A DNA stretch of 64,000 bases. It comes from Bacillota bacterium. Its GTDB lineage: Bacteria > Bacillota > Clostridia > Acetivibrionales > DSM-1351. The position numbers and the translations under genes were made by a program. Location: assembly GCA_023439045.1 (NCBI GenBank), contig JAEXOY010000045.1:124001-188000 (forward strand). Reading direction: 5' to 3'. The notes beneath the pieces were generated by a model. That model searched no databases and was not told the origin of the DNA. It saw nothing but the letters and a program-made list of their open reading frames with translations. Below are positions 37,042 to 45,007 of the stretch, piece after piece. Numbering within the stretch: the first letter of the stretch is position 1; each line of letters begins with the position of its first letter.

Positions 37042-38649
37042 TTACTTTATGGAACTATCAAACTGAGTCCAATACTTCTTTGGTAAAAGATCAATATCAT
37101 CACACTCTGCAATAGCTAACTGGGTCATAAATTCAACCTCCTGAGTGCTAGGTCTGCATTTTTTAAGAGCCTCTTTCAGTATAGTGCTTGTGATGATAGG
37201 TTTCTCTTCGTTTTTATCACATGCAAGCTCATATGCCTTTCTGACCACTGTATCTATTTCTGCTCCTGTGTAATTATCAGCCATCTTTGCATGTGTTGAA
37301 AAATCCTTTATGTCAGTTTCTAGATTGTACTTTTTTAAAATTATCTTAAATATTTCTGCCCTTTCTGATGCTTCTGGCAGTAAAATAGGAATTTTTTTAT
37401 CAAATCTTCCGGCTCTTTTAAGTGCCGCATCAAGAAGGTCAGGCCTATTTGTGGCAGCAATAAAAATAATTCTCCCCCTATTATTTGTATTACTGGTAAA
37501 CTGTAAAAATTCACTAAATATATTTCTTCCTACACCACTATCGCCAGCTTCACCTCTACTAAAAGCAGTATCAATCTCATCTACAAAAACAATAACTGGT
37601 TCTTGGGATTTTGCACCCAGCAAGCATTTTTTAAAATTCTTCTCGCTCTCTCCAACGTATTGACCTAAAATTCTTGACATGTCAATCTTAACACAATTAA
37701 ACCCACTTGCTTTAGCTAGAGCGTTTACAAGCAGAGTCTTGCCTGTTCCAGAGGGTCCACATAATAGTATGCCCATCGGAACTCTTCTAGAATCACCTCT
37801 TCTTATCGGTTCAATAATATTTTTAGTAAGATAGCCTTTAGCCCCTTCCATTCCTCCAATATTATCGAAATCTATTTCAGGGTAAATAAAATCAAGTACG
37901 TCCCCATACTCTTTTTTTAACACATCATGTTTCTTGTCCTTTATAAAGGAAAACGTTATTGGAACGCACTCGGCCTCAGCTTTAAGCTTAATATCCTTTA
38001 TACTCTTTCTATTAAGCCCAGACGAAAGCTTTGCTATATTGTCTATAGATATATCCGTTTTAGCGGAATTGTCGGACAAAAGGTGCTCTATATAACTGCG
38101 TCTCTCCTCCTCATTTGGAAGTTCTACAAGAATTGGTTCGATTTTGTAGGAGGATTTCAAAAATTCACGACTCAGATCTGCCAAATTGTCAGCAAGCATA
38201 AATATAGTACTTCCGCAGTTTGATATTCTGCTGTTGACCGACCATTCGCAAAGCCATATTAGTGCCATTCTCTCTTCAAGTGTCATACTACCTAGGTCAC
38301 CAGCAGGTACAATCTTCTCGGCATGATCAATAAAAAGTGCCATCTTTGTGCCTCTGAGGGCTATATCAATAAATGGAAAAAGCTTAGATGGAAGTGCATG
38401 CACCACAGCGGCTGCATCAATGCCAGTGATTTTAGTAAATTCTCTTTCCATCCCAGGCTCTAAGAAAGTCAAACCCCTTGAAATGTCATAGAAGGCAACA
38501 ATACCAAAGTTTCTCTGTTTTAAAAATTCATCATCTATGTATCTGTAAAAATTTCTACAATTATCCATTAAATCTCTTACATTAAAATAAAAAATAAACT
38601 CATGAGAGATTCCTGCCTTGTATTTTGATATAAATTCGTTAAACCACAT
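37042..38649 (-). CDS. AAA+ ATPase (Ycf46/Vps4-like layout) upstream of pspA
   Basis: About 535 residues. The start at 38649 leaves AAAGGA at a good distance; an ATG six bases earlier touches it. Residues 1-235 look like a degenerate AAA domain (ALFIDHAEKIV at the Walker B place, no Walker A). Residues about 255-480 are an active AAA+ module: Walker A LLCGPSGTGKTLLV, Walker B PVIVFVDEIDTAF, sensor 1 IIFIAATNRPDLLD and an arginine finger in KRAGRFDKK. This layout is like Ycf46. Being first in the pspA operon suggests it disassembles or remodels PspA polymers, as Vps4 does for ESCRT-III. Confidence 0.88.
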   Translation of the reverse strand: MWFNEFISKYKAGISHEFIFYFNVRDLMDNCRNFYRYIDDEFLKQRNFGIVAFYDISRGLTFLEPGMEREFTKITGIDAAAVVHALPSKLFPFIDIALRGTKMALFIDHAEKIVPAGDLGSMTLEERMALIWLCEWSVNSRISNCGSTIFMLADNLADLSREFLKSSYKIEPILVELPNEEERRSYIEHLLSDNSAKTDISIDNIAKLSSGLNRKSIKDIKLKAEAECVPITFSFIKDKKHDVLKKEYGDVLDFIYPEIDFDNIGGMEGAKGYLTKNIIEPIRRGDSRRVPMGILLCGPSGTGKTLLVNALAKASGFNCVKIDMSRILGQYVGESEKNFKKCLLGAKSQEPVIVFVDEIDTAFSRGEAGDSGVGRNIFSEFLQFTSNTNNRGRIIFIAATNRPDLLDAALKRAGRFDKKIPILLPEASERAEIFKIILKKYNLETDIKDFSTHAKMADNYTGAEIDTVVRKAYELACDKNEEKPIITSTILKEALKKCRPSTQEVEFMTQLAIAECDDIDLLPKKYWTQFDSSIK

Positions 38650-38762
38650 ATTCATTCCTTTTATTTATAGTATTTGAAGTATAAAAAACTCCTAAAACTT
38701 TCCTTGATATAATTATATACAATTTTAGCAAAAAAGTCTGTATATTAAGAAAAATATCAATA

Positions 38763-38797
38763 AATGGCCACAGCATATTTAATTTGCTATGGCCATT
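38763..38797 (-). terminator. terminator of the ispE-GntR operon
   Basis: A 13-base arm (38763-38775) pairs with 38785-38797 with one position that is G-U only in the leftward transcript. It is located just after the GntR regulator gene and is followed by a U-rich stretch. Confidence 0.7.
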
Positions 38798-38805
38798 ATA
38801 CGGTT

Positions 38806-39486
38806 TTATTTCTTTTGATATTTAATAGAATTAAGTATGGTTTGCTCCTGGTTCAGAATATGACTCTTCGCGACTTGTCTAGATATCTCTATGTTTCTTG
38901 AGTTAACTGCATCTAGAATATCACTGTGTTCCTTTATTAAATTCTTTGGACTACTGTAATCCTTTAGATAGATTACTCTAAACCTTTGAACCTGTTCTCT
39001 CAAATTGTTAAGTATTGAAATGAGTTTATCATTTCTTGATGCCTTATAGATTATATCATGGAACTCAGCGTCCTTTTTAATTGAGCCATTTAGATTTTCT
39101 CTCTCAATATACGTAGTAAACTGAGCATTAATATGCCTTAGCTCTTTAAGCTCATCATCTGTGATTCTCTCGGCAGCAAGCGCTGTAGCAAGTCCGTCAA
39201 GAGATGCTCTCACCTCAAGGACATCCATAATATCCTTAACTGATAGCTCGGCAACATGTGCACCCTTTCTAGGGATCATGTCTACTAGACCTTCTAATTC
39301 AAGCTTCCTGATAGCTTCTCTGACTGGAGTTCTGCTAACTCCCATTTTATCTGCCAGTTGAACCTCCATAAGTCTCTCTCCGGGTTTAAGTTCGCCAATA
39401 ATTATGGCCTCCCTCAAAGAATTGAATATTACTTCCCTAAGTGGCATGTAATTATTCAAATTGATTTTTGATAGTTTACCAGCCAT
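38806..39486 (-). CDS. GntR-family transcriptional regulator, FCD subfamily
   Basis: About 226 residues. The start at 39486 follows GAAAGGGATG; the track frame runs further upstream into ispE and lacks a site. The N-terminal winged helix-turn-helix (about 12-80) has LREAIIIGELKPGERLMEVQLADKMGVSRTPVREAIRKLE in two parts typical of GntR. The C-terminal FCD domain (about 90-215) has metal-site residues in the pattern DAEFHDIIYKAS and LIKEHSDILDA. FCD regulators sense organic acids. It follows ispE by 25 bp. The regulated genes are unknown. Confidence 0.92.
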   Translation of the reverse strand: MAGKLSKINLNNYMPLREVIFNSLREAIIIGELKPGERLMEVQLADKMGVSRTPVREAIRKLELEGLVDMIPRKGAHVAELSVKDIMDVLEVRASLDGLATALAAERITDDELKELRHINAQFTTYIERENLNGSIKKDAEFHDIIYKASRNDKLISILNNLREQVQRFRVIYLKDYSSPKNLIKEHSDILDAVNSRNIEISRQVAKSHILNQEQTILNSIKYQKK

Positions 39487-39511
39487 TTTTTCATCCCTTT
39501 CTAAAGTATCT

Positions 39512-40375
39512 TTATATAGCATCAGTATAACTATACATTTTTGTAAGAATACACTCATGTTTGCTATGTTTCAGCCGCTTATAAGCGCTCTCTGCCCTCT
39601 GCTGGCTTTCAAAAATTCCAAATACAGTAGGGCCGCTTCCGCTCATCATACTGCCGCTAGCACCTAGTTTAATAAGTCTTTGCTTTATGTTGTTTATAAT
39701 GGAATACCTTTTAATTGTAACACTTTCAAGAACATTTTTCATATTATTACAAATATATTTAATGTCCTGAGAGTTAACAGCTTCAATCAAATTACTTGTT
39801 TCGGGTCTATCTACAATTTTGTTTACATTCAAGTTTCCATATACCCAAGCAGTGGATACGCCTATCGGAGGCTTAACTAATACCACAGGTATATTATTTA
39901 GTGGCTTAAGCTTTGTCAATTTCTCACCAATTCCCTCGGCTAAGGCTGTACCTCCCATAATACAATACGGTACATCTGCCCCAATGCATTTTCCAAGTAT
40001 CATAAGTTCTTCTTGTGATTTATTTAGATTAAACATACTATTTATGCCCTTAATGACAGCAGCAGCATCTGTGCTACCTCCAGCAAGTCCAGCTGCAACA
40101 GGTATGTTCTTTTTTATTGCTATTCTAATACCACCAGCTAGCTCGTATTGTTTTAACATAAGTTCAGCAGCTTTGTATGCAATATTACTGCTATTGTTAG
40201 GAACATACATAGCATTACACTCAATTTCTATTCCCGAGGAAATGTGTTCGAGTGTAATTTCATCGTGTAACTCCAAGGTTTGCATTATCATTTGAAGCTC
40301 ATGATAACCATCATCTCTTTTTCCTAAAACATCTAGTGATAAATTTACTTTTGCATATCCGTTGATTTTCAGCAT
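39512..40375 (-). CDS. ispE: 4-diphosphocytidyl-2-C-methyl-D-erythritol kinase
   Basis: A 287-residue GHMP kinase of the MEP isoprenoid pathway that phosphorylates CDP-methylerythritol. The N-terminal GYAKVNLSLDVLGKRDDGYHEL is the IspE signature, the GHMP ATP loop is PVAAGLAGGSTDAAA (about 92-106), and motif 3 is ASGSMMSGSGPTVFG (about 240). Its position after veg and the SPOCS gene and before a regulator mirrors veg-sspF-ispE-purR in Bacillus. Confidence 0.96.
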   Translation of the reverse strand: MLKINGYAKVNLSLDVLGKRDDGYHELQMIMQTLELHDEITLEHISSGIEIECNAMYVPNNSSNIAYKAAELMLKQYELAGGIRIAIKKNIPVAAGLAGGSTDAAAVIKGINSMFNLNKSQEELMILGKCIGADVPYCIMGGTALAEGIGEKLTKLKPLNNIPVVLVKPPIGVSTAWVYGNLNVNKIVDRPETSNLIEAVNSQDIKYICNNMKNVLESVTIKRYSIINNIKQRLIKLGASGSMMSGSGPTVFGIFESQQRAESAYKRLKHSKHECILTKMYSYTDAI

Positions 40376-40484
40376 ATTAAATATCCTTAATCGTTTTCCA
40401 GTATATTATATACAAAATACAATTTGATATCAATATAAATACTGTATTTTCTGCATTTCACTGTGTACGTACTATAAAAATAAT

Positions 40485-40518
40485 ACAAAAAGCATCTTAA
40501 ATAAAAGATGCTTTTTGT
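40485..40518. terminator. strong 14-bp terminator after the SPOCS/LysM gene
   Basis: Arms 40485-40498 and 40505-40518 pair perfectly with a 6-base loop, with A/T runs at both ends of the stem. It lies between the repeat array downstream of the SPOCS gene and ispE. Confidence 0.85.
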
Positions 40519-40546
40519 ATTAACTTATGTATTTTTATATTTTTTT

Positions 40547-40680
40547 ATTACCGCTGTTTTTCATAATGGCTACTGTTTCTCAAAATAGCCACTATTTATC
40601 ATAATAGCTACTGTATATCATAGCAACTATTACTTTTCATAGCAACTATTGTTTTTTCATAGCAACTATTGTTTTTTCAT
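40547..40680 (-). repeat. 19-20-bp tandem array starting at the SPOCS/LysM gene stop
   Basis: Seven units on the leftward strand. The first two are identical, ATGAAAAAACAATAGTTGCT (40661-40680 and 40641-40660). The next ones (40622-40640, 40603-40621, 40584-40602, 40565-40583 and a partial) drift progressively. The first unit contains the final codons Met-Lys-Lys-Gln and the TAG stop of the coding gene, so each unit copies the gene's very end. Confidence 0.88.
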
Positions 40681-42225
40681 GATAACAATCTGTTGCCCTG
40701 GCATAATTACATCTTTATCCTGAATGTTATTCATCTTTAAGATATCGTCCACAGTTGTGTTATATTTTTTTGCTATTTTCCACAGAGTATCCCCTGGCTG
40801 TGCAAAGTATATTATTATACTAGGCATGAACTTCTTTTCTTCGATTGTTCCTTCAGAAATCTTCGTAATTACAGGTAATGAACTCTTTGTATATACTCTG
40901 CAATCCACTCCAATTACAGTTCTAATTTCTACCTGATCTGATGAAACCATGCTGTAATTGCAATGTTCTATATCCAAATTATTATAGCACTTCATACTAT
41001 CACAAATACCCTTTATATCTACTTGGTGTTTAAATGGTATTTCCTTTTTAAAGCAGAATACAGGCTGTTCTTCATTATTAGCCAGATAGAGGATTATATT
41101 TTGAATCGACCCTTCAAGCCACACTTTACCGTCCTCAATTTTGCAGTCAGAGACATTGTGCTTGGACATAACATTAAATATTTCGGCAACCTCTGGTTTG
41201 CAGTCTTCAAGGTTTAGAATATCCTTAATAGTAATCTGGCTCTTATTTTCTGCAAACATTTCGTCCATACTGAGTGTCTGCTTATCAAGTACTACCTTTT
41301 CTTTTGGACAATATGCATCGGACAACAGCTCAATCTCTTTTCTAGTAGAACCATCTACATAAAAATTGATAGACGCTTCAGCACTAATACATCTCATTTC
41401 TCCATCGCTATCTTCTGCGGCATCTACTTTGTAATCAGCAAGCTCATAATCTACACTTACAATGGAGTCTTCACTTACCTCATCTAAATCTATGAATTGT
41501 GTAAATGGTAATTCATGCTCCATGTACTGCATGCTTCTTGTCTCATCATCTCCTATGTAAAGGCTAGCAATTATTATATCTCCCTTTACAATTACTTTAC
41601 CGTCTGAAACCTTGAATTCTTTACCCGAAAGCTTTACATCGCTTCTAAGCATTTCTACTATTGCTGGCTTGCTCGAAGGGATTTCCATTTCCTCTGCTAT
41701 TACATAGTTAACCTTATTGCTTCCCAAAAAGCTGCCGACGGTGAATTTATCTTTGAGCATCTGTACACCATCTACACCTGATACCCCCGAGGAATATTCC
41801 CTGTCAATTTCCTCAAATACCCTGCAATCAATATTTATAATTCCTTTAATATTAATTTTTCTTCCGTTTAAAAGGTTATATTCCATATGCTCAACATTAC
41901 CTTTTGCCCTGCATCTCATTCCTGACCTTGCACTTGGCATATCCACATTGTATGAGAAAGGTATACTCGATGTTATGCTTTTTACACTCTTTGCTTCATC
42001 ATCAGATATATAGAGAATCTTGCATAACACACTGCCAGATACCAGCACTCTGTCTGTGCCAGCGTCACATCCAGTAATAAAGGCATCACCATCAAGAAGA
42101 AGCACTCTAGCAATGTCCGGCTTTGTATCCGGAACAATAATATCATTCTCTACGATAGTCTGAATTGTATCCTCTCCCAATAAATTGTTAACCCTAATGG
42201 CCTCTTTTAACAGCTCCAGAGACAT
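40666..42225 (-). CDS. SPOCS (DUF3794) and LysM domain protein
   Basis: A 519-residue protein with three SPOCS domains (about 20-110, 175-255 and 330-405; for example IIVPDTKPDIARVLLLDG and SSKPAIVEMLRSDVKLSG). A C-terminal LysM domain (about 468-517; FAQPGDTLWKIAKKYNTT, MPGQQIVI) would bind peptidoglycan. SPOCS domains occur in spore coat and morphogenetic proteins such as SpoVID/SafA relatives, so a spore envelope role is likely. It lies where Bacillus has sspF. No signal peptide is seen, as expected for a mother-cell coat protein. The 3' end is repeated downstream. Confidence 0.9.
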   Translation of the reverse strand: MSLELLKEAIRVNNLLGEDTIQTIVENDIIVPDTKPDIARVLLLDGDAFITGCDAGTDRVLVSGSVLCKILYISDDEAKSVKSITSSIPFSYNVDMPSARSGMRCRAKGNVEHMEYNLLNGRKINIKGIINIDCRVFEEIDREYSSGVSGVDGVQMLKDKFTVGSFLGSNKVNYVIAEEMEIPSSKPAIVEMLRSDVKLSGKEFKVSDGKVIVKGDIIIASLYIGDDETRSMQYMEHELPFTQFIDLDEVSEDSIVSVDYELADYKVDAAEDSDGEMRCISAEASINFYVDGSTRKEIELLSDAYCPKEKVVLDKQTLSMDEMFAENKSQITIKDILNLEDCKPEVAEIFNVMSKHNVSDCKIEDGKVWLEGSIQNIILYLANNEEQPVFCFKKEIPFKHQVDIKGICDSMKCYNNLDIEHCNYSMVSSDQVEIRTVIGVDCRVYTKSSLPVITKISEGTIEEKKFMPSIIIYFAQPGDTLWKIAKKYNTTVDDILKMNNIQDKDVIMPGQQIVIMKKQ

Positions 42226-42396
42226 TTCTCCATCCTCCCTTATTTTAAGTATACATTTTGAGCTTAAGTATTTTTTGAGTAATAACTATTGTCCAAAAAT
42301 CGAAGCTAATAACTATTACAAAAATGAAACTTGCTATGTAATATATATTTATAATGTGTACAAATTATGATAATGGGAGAAAATATTTTTATTAAC

Positions 42397-42424
42397 AAAA
42401 AAAAAGACACCAAAACGGTGTCTT
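42397..42424 (-). terminator. veg terminator
   Basis: AAGACACC (42404-42411) pairs with GGTGTCTT (42417-42424), followed leftwards by a run of eight or nine U. Confidence 0.85.
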
Positions 42425-42463
42425 CATACATATATGTCAAAATCTCAAAAAGCCCTATTTAAG

Positions 42464-42730
42464 TTAACAGACCTTAATACTTTTATCACCCTTGTATATT
42501 ACAATTTCAACGGCCTTAGTAAGTATATCAGTATAGCTGTATGATACTCTTCTAGTAGTATCATATTCATTTTCGAATTTAACTACAAATATGCTGGGAT
42601 ATGTGTTCTCTAATATCCCCTCCCTAATAAAAGACTTTTTGCGCCCTTTATTAGCTCTAAGCTGTACCTTTTCTCCAATACAGCCCTCTATATCCTTCTT
42701 TATCTGAAAAAGCTCTCCTCTGTCAATCAA
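42464..42730 (-). CDS. veg: Veg family protein
   Basis: An 88-residue Veg protein: DIEGCIGEKVQLRANKGRKK, then strands with NTYPSIFVVKFE and RRVSYSYTDILT, all conserved in the family. The start is a TTG at 42730 with AGGTGAT eight bases upstream. Veg in Bacillus affects biofilm gene expression. Two consensus-like promoters lie directly upstream (42761-42828) and a terminator follows, so it is a highly expressed single gene, as veg is elsewhere. Confidence 0.94.
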   Translation of the reverse strand: MIDRGELFQIKKDIEGCIGEKVQLRANKGRKKSFIREGILENTYPSIFVVKFENEYDTTRRVSYSYTDILTKAVEIVIYKGDKSIKVC

Positions 42731-42760
42731 CGGATATCACCTCATCCTACGTTTGGTTAA

Positions 42761-42789
42761 ATTATATCATATATATTTTATTTTGTCAA
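42761..42789 (-). promoter_or_regulatory. proximal veg promoter (perfect consensus)
   Basis: TTGACA (42784-42789), 17-base spacer, TATAAT (42761-42766): a perfect sigma-A promoter about 31 bp before the veg start codon. Confidence 0.9.
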
Positions 42790-42798
42790 AAATATTAT

Positions 42799-42828
42799 AT
42801 TATACAATTCATTAAATAGTTATGTCAA
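42799..42828 (-). promoter_or_regulatory. distal veg promoter
   Basis: TTGACA (42823-42828) and TATAAT (42799-42804) with an 18-base spacer, arranged in tandem with the proximal promoter. Confidence 0.7.
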
Positions 42829-42941
42829 GCACAATATCTAATTTATATACCTATTTATTAAAAACAATCTACTTAATGTTCAAATTTGCTTCATTTTGTT
42901 ATTCCAATTAGTTTTTTTATTCTTTCCCAAGGTACACTTTG

Positions 42942-43118
42942 TTACTCTAAATATAGTTCAAGGTCCTCCTCAGAAGAATCTGCTAGCAATCGGACATTTA
43001 CTCCTTTCAAAACAAACAATTTACTCTCTTCTTGCTGTATAATCTCTGAAACCTGAAATAATATGTCTCCACCATAAGATTTTCTAATGACCAAACTGCC
43101 AACCTCAATATCTTGCAT
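42942..43118 (-). pseudogene. N-terminal remnant (or mini form) of sporulation protease YabG
   Basis: A 58-residue frame from an ATG at 43118, with AAGGGGA upstream, to TAA at 42942-42944. MQDIEVGSLVIRKSYGGDIL, then FQVSEIIQQEESKLFVLKGV and NVRLLADSSEEDLE resemble the first 55 residues of YabG (in Bacillus: GDMVARKSY, VRLVADSP). Full YabG is about 290 aa, and no further protease sequence follows in any frame before veg. Synteny (yabG next to veg) supports the identity. It keeps a ribosome site and an intact frame, so it could be a functional short protein rather than a dead gene. Confidence 0.7.
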
Positions 43119-43256
43119 AACTCTATCCCCTTACAAAAAAATCAAATTTATTCCTTTTTCTTTTAGCTATAGTATACCAATTAATCGGGTTATTATGTTA
43201 AAGCGTATTTGTTATATTTTATGAAATATTCATATTATTGGTGATTTGTATTTTTT

Positions 43257-43285
43257 TTGCATTAATACACTGATTGCGCTATACT
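43257..43285 (+). promoter_or_regulatory. fhs promoter
   Basis: TTGCAT (43257-43262), 17-base spacer, TATACT (43280-43285). Transcription would start near 43292, which excludes the earliest in-frame ATG (43246) as the start of fhs. Confidence 0.65.
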
Positions 43286-43323
43286 ATTATATGATTATTA
43301 AGCTTATGAGAGGAGAATTTATA

Positions 43324-44994
43324 GTGCTTACTGATATAGAAATTGCACAAGGTTGTCAAATGGAGCCTATCGTAAAAATTGCAGATAAGCTTGGAATTTC
43401 TGCCGACGATCTTGAATTGTATGGGAAATATAAGGCAAAATTATCATCTGAAATCTGGGATAAGCTAAAGAATAAAAAGGATGGAAAGCTTGTGTTGGTT
43501 ACCGCAATCAATCCAACTCCAGCTGGAGAAGGTAAAACTACTACCACTGTTGGTCTTGGACAAGCTATGTCTAAAATAGGAAAAAACGCTGTAATTGCGT
43601 TGCGTGAACCATCACTAGGTCCAGTAATGGGTATCAAAGGTGGTGCCGCTGGTGGTGGATATGCACAGGTAGTTCCTATGGAGGACATTAATCTACACTT
43701 TACTGGAGATATGCACGCTATTACTGCAGCTAACAATCTGCTGTCAGCAGCCCTGGACAATCACCTTCAGCAAGGTAATGAGCTCAATATAGATCCACGC
43801 CAAATTGTATGGAAGCGTTGTATGGACATGAATGACAGAGCTCTGAGAAATATTATTGTTGGTCTTGGTGGCAGGATTAATGGAGTTCCTAGAGAAGATG
43901 GCTTTAATATTACCGTTGCATCTGAGATAATGGCTATACTATGCCTTGCATCTGATATATCTGATCTTAAAGAAAGACTTGGTAGAGTAATAGTAGGATA
44001 TACATACCAAGGTGAACCTGTTACTGCTAAACATTTAAAGGTTGATGGTGCTATGACCCTACTTTTGAAGGATGCTATCAAGCCAAACCTTGTTCAGACA
44101 TTAGAAGGCACTCCAGCCCTAATGCACGGCGGACCTTTTGCTAACATAGCTCATGGCTGTAATAGTGTTCAAGCAACAAAGCTCGGTCTAAAACTTGCTG
44201 ATTATGTTATAACTGAAGCTGGATTTGGAGCAGATTTAGGCGCTGAAAAATTCTTTGATATTAAATGTCGCTATGCTAACCTCAAACCAGATGCTGTTGT
44301 TTTAGTTGCTACTATTAGAGCATTAAAATATAATGGTGGCGTTGCAAAGACAGAACTTAAAACAGAAAATATAGAAGCACTTTCAAAAGGCTTTGTTAAC
44401 GTTGAGAAGCATGTTGAAAATTTAACTAAGTTTGGAGTGCCTGTTTTAGTAGCAATCAACCATTTCGATACTGATACCGAAGCAGAAATACAGCTTGTAA
44501 AGGATAGATGTTCTTCTATGGGGGTTGATGTGGCTTTCTCAGATGTATTCCTAAATGGAGGAGATGGCGGCATTGAACTTGCACAAAAGCTGGTTGATAT
44601 AATAGAAAATAAACCATCAAATTTCGCACCAATTTATGATGCAAATCTCTCAATTAAAGAGAAAATTGAAACAATAGTAAAAGAGATATATGGTGGTGAC
44701 AAGGTAATATACACTGCTGCTGCTGAGAAATCTATCAAAACTATCGAATCTATAGGCTTAGACAAGGTTCCAGTTTGTATGGCAAAAACTCAGTATTCTC
44801 TCTCAGATAATCCTGCTCTTCTAGGAAGGCCTTCCGGCTTCGAGGTTACTGTTAGAGAGGTTAGAATCTCAGCAGGTGCAGGCTTCATAGTGGCTCTTAC
44901 TGGAGATATTATGACTATGCCAGGACTCCCCAAAGTTCCAGCTGCAGAAAAGATTGATATTAAAGAAGATGGCACAATTTTGGGACTGTTTTAA
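43324..44994 (+). CDS. fhs: formate-tetrahydrofolate ligase
   Basis: Starting at the GTG at 43324 with GAGGAG upstream gives 556 residues, the family's standard length. The enzyme makes 10-formyl-THF from formate, THF and ATP, the entry to the methyl branch of the Wood-Ljungdahl pathway and one-carbon metabolism. Key motifs: the ATP loop TPAGEGKTTTTVGLGQAM (about 65-82), EPSLGPVMGIKGGAAGGGYAQV in two parts, and the C-terminal GDIMTMPGLPKVPAAE. The stop codon is located inside the terminator stem. Single-gene transcript with its own promoter. Confidence 0.97.
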   Translation: MLTDIEIAQGCQMEPIVKIADKLGISADDLELYGKYKAKLSSEIWDKLKNKKDGKLVLVTAINPTPAGEGKTTTTVGLGQAMSKIGKNAVIALREPSLGPVMGIKGGAAGGGYAQVVPMEDINLHFTGDMHAITAANNLLSAALDNHLQQGNELNIDPRQIVWKRCMDMNDRALRNIIVGLGGRINGVPREDGFNITVASEIMAILCLASDISDLKERLGRVIVGYTYQGEPVTAKHLKVDGAMTLLLKDAIKPNLVQTLEGTPALMHGGPFANIAHGCNSVQATKLGLKLADYVITEAGFGADLGAEKFFDIKCRYANLKPDAVVLVATIRALKYNGGVAKTELKTENIEALSKGFVNVEKHVENLTKFGVPVLVAINHFDTDTEAEIQLVKDRCSSMGVDVAFSDVFLNGGDGGIELAQKLVDIIENKPSNFAPIYDANLSIKEKIETIVKEIYGGDKVIYTAAAEKSIKTIESIGLDKVPVCMAKTQYSLSDNPALLGRPSGFEVTVREVRISAGAGFIVALTGDIMTMPGLPKVPAAEKIDIKEDGTILGLF

Positions 44995-45007
44995 CAGTCC
45001 CTTTTTT
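44982..45007. terminator. shared terminator containing both convergent stop codons
   Basis: GGGACTGTT (44982-44990) and AACAGTCCC (44993-45001) with a 2-base loop, then six T. The fhs TAA (44992-44994) is in the loop/stem and the aldehyde dehydrogenase TAA (45006-45008, leftward) overlaps the T-run. Confidence 0.85.

Noticed and set aside
43246..43323. Longer N-terminus of formate-tetrahydrofolate ligase
   Set aside because: The ATG lies upstream of the promoter and the extra residues are hydrophobic and not part of the family. The GTG at 43324 gives the standard 556 residues.
43119..43323. Riboswitch in the fhs leader
   Set aside because: The leader after the promoter is only about 30 bases, too short for a folate-type or other riboswitch.
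43356..44975. Several 60-134-codon frames antisense to fhs
   Set aside because: They mirror the codon bias of fhs, have no ribosome sites and no recognisable domains.
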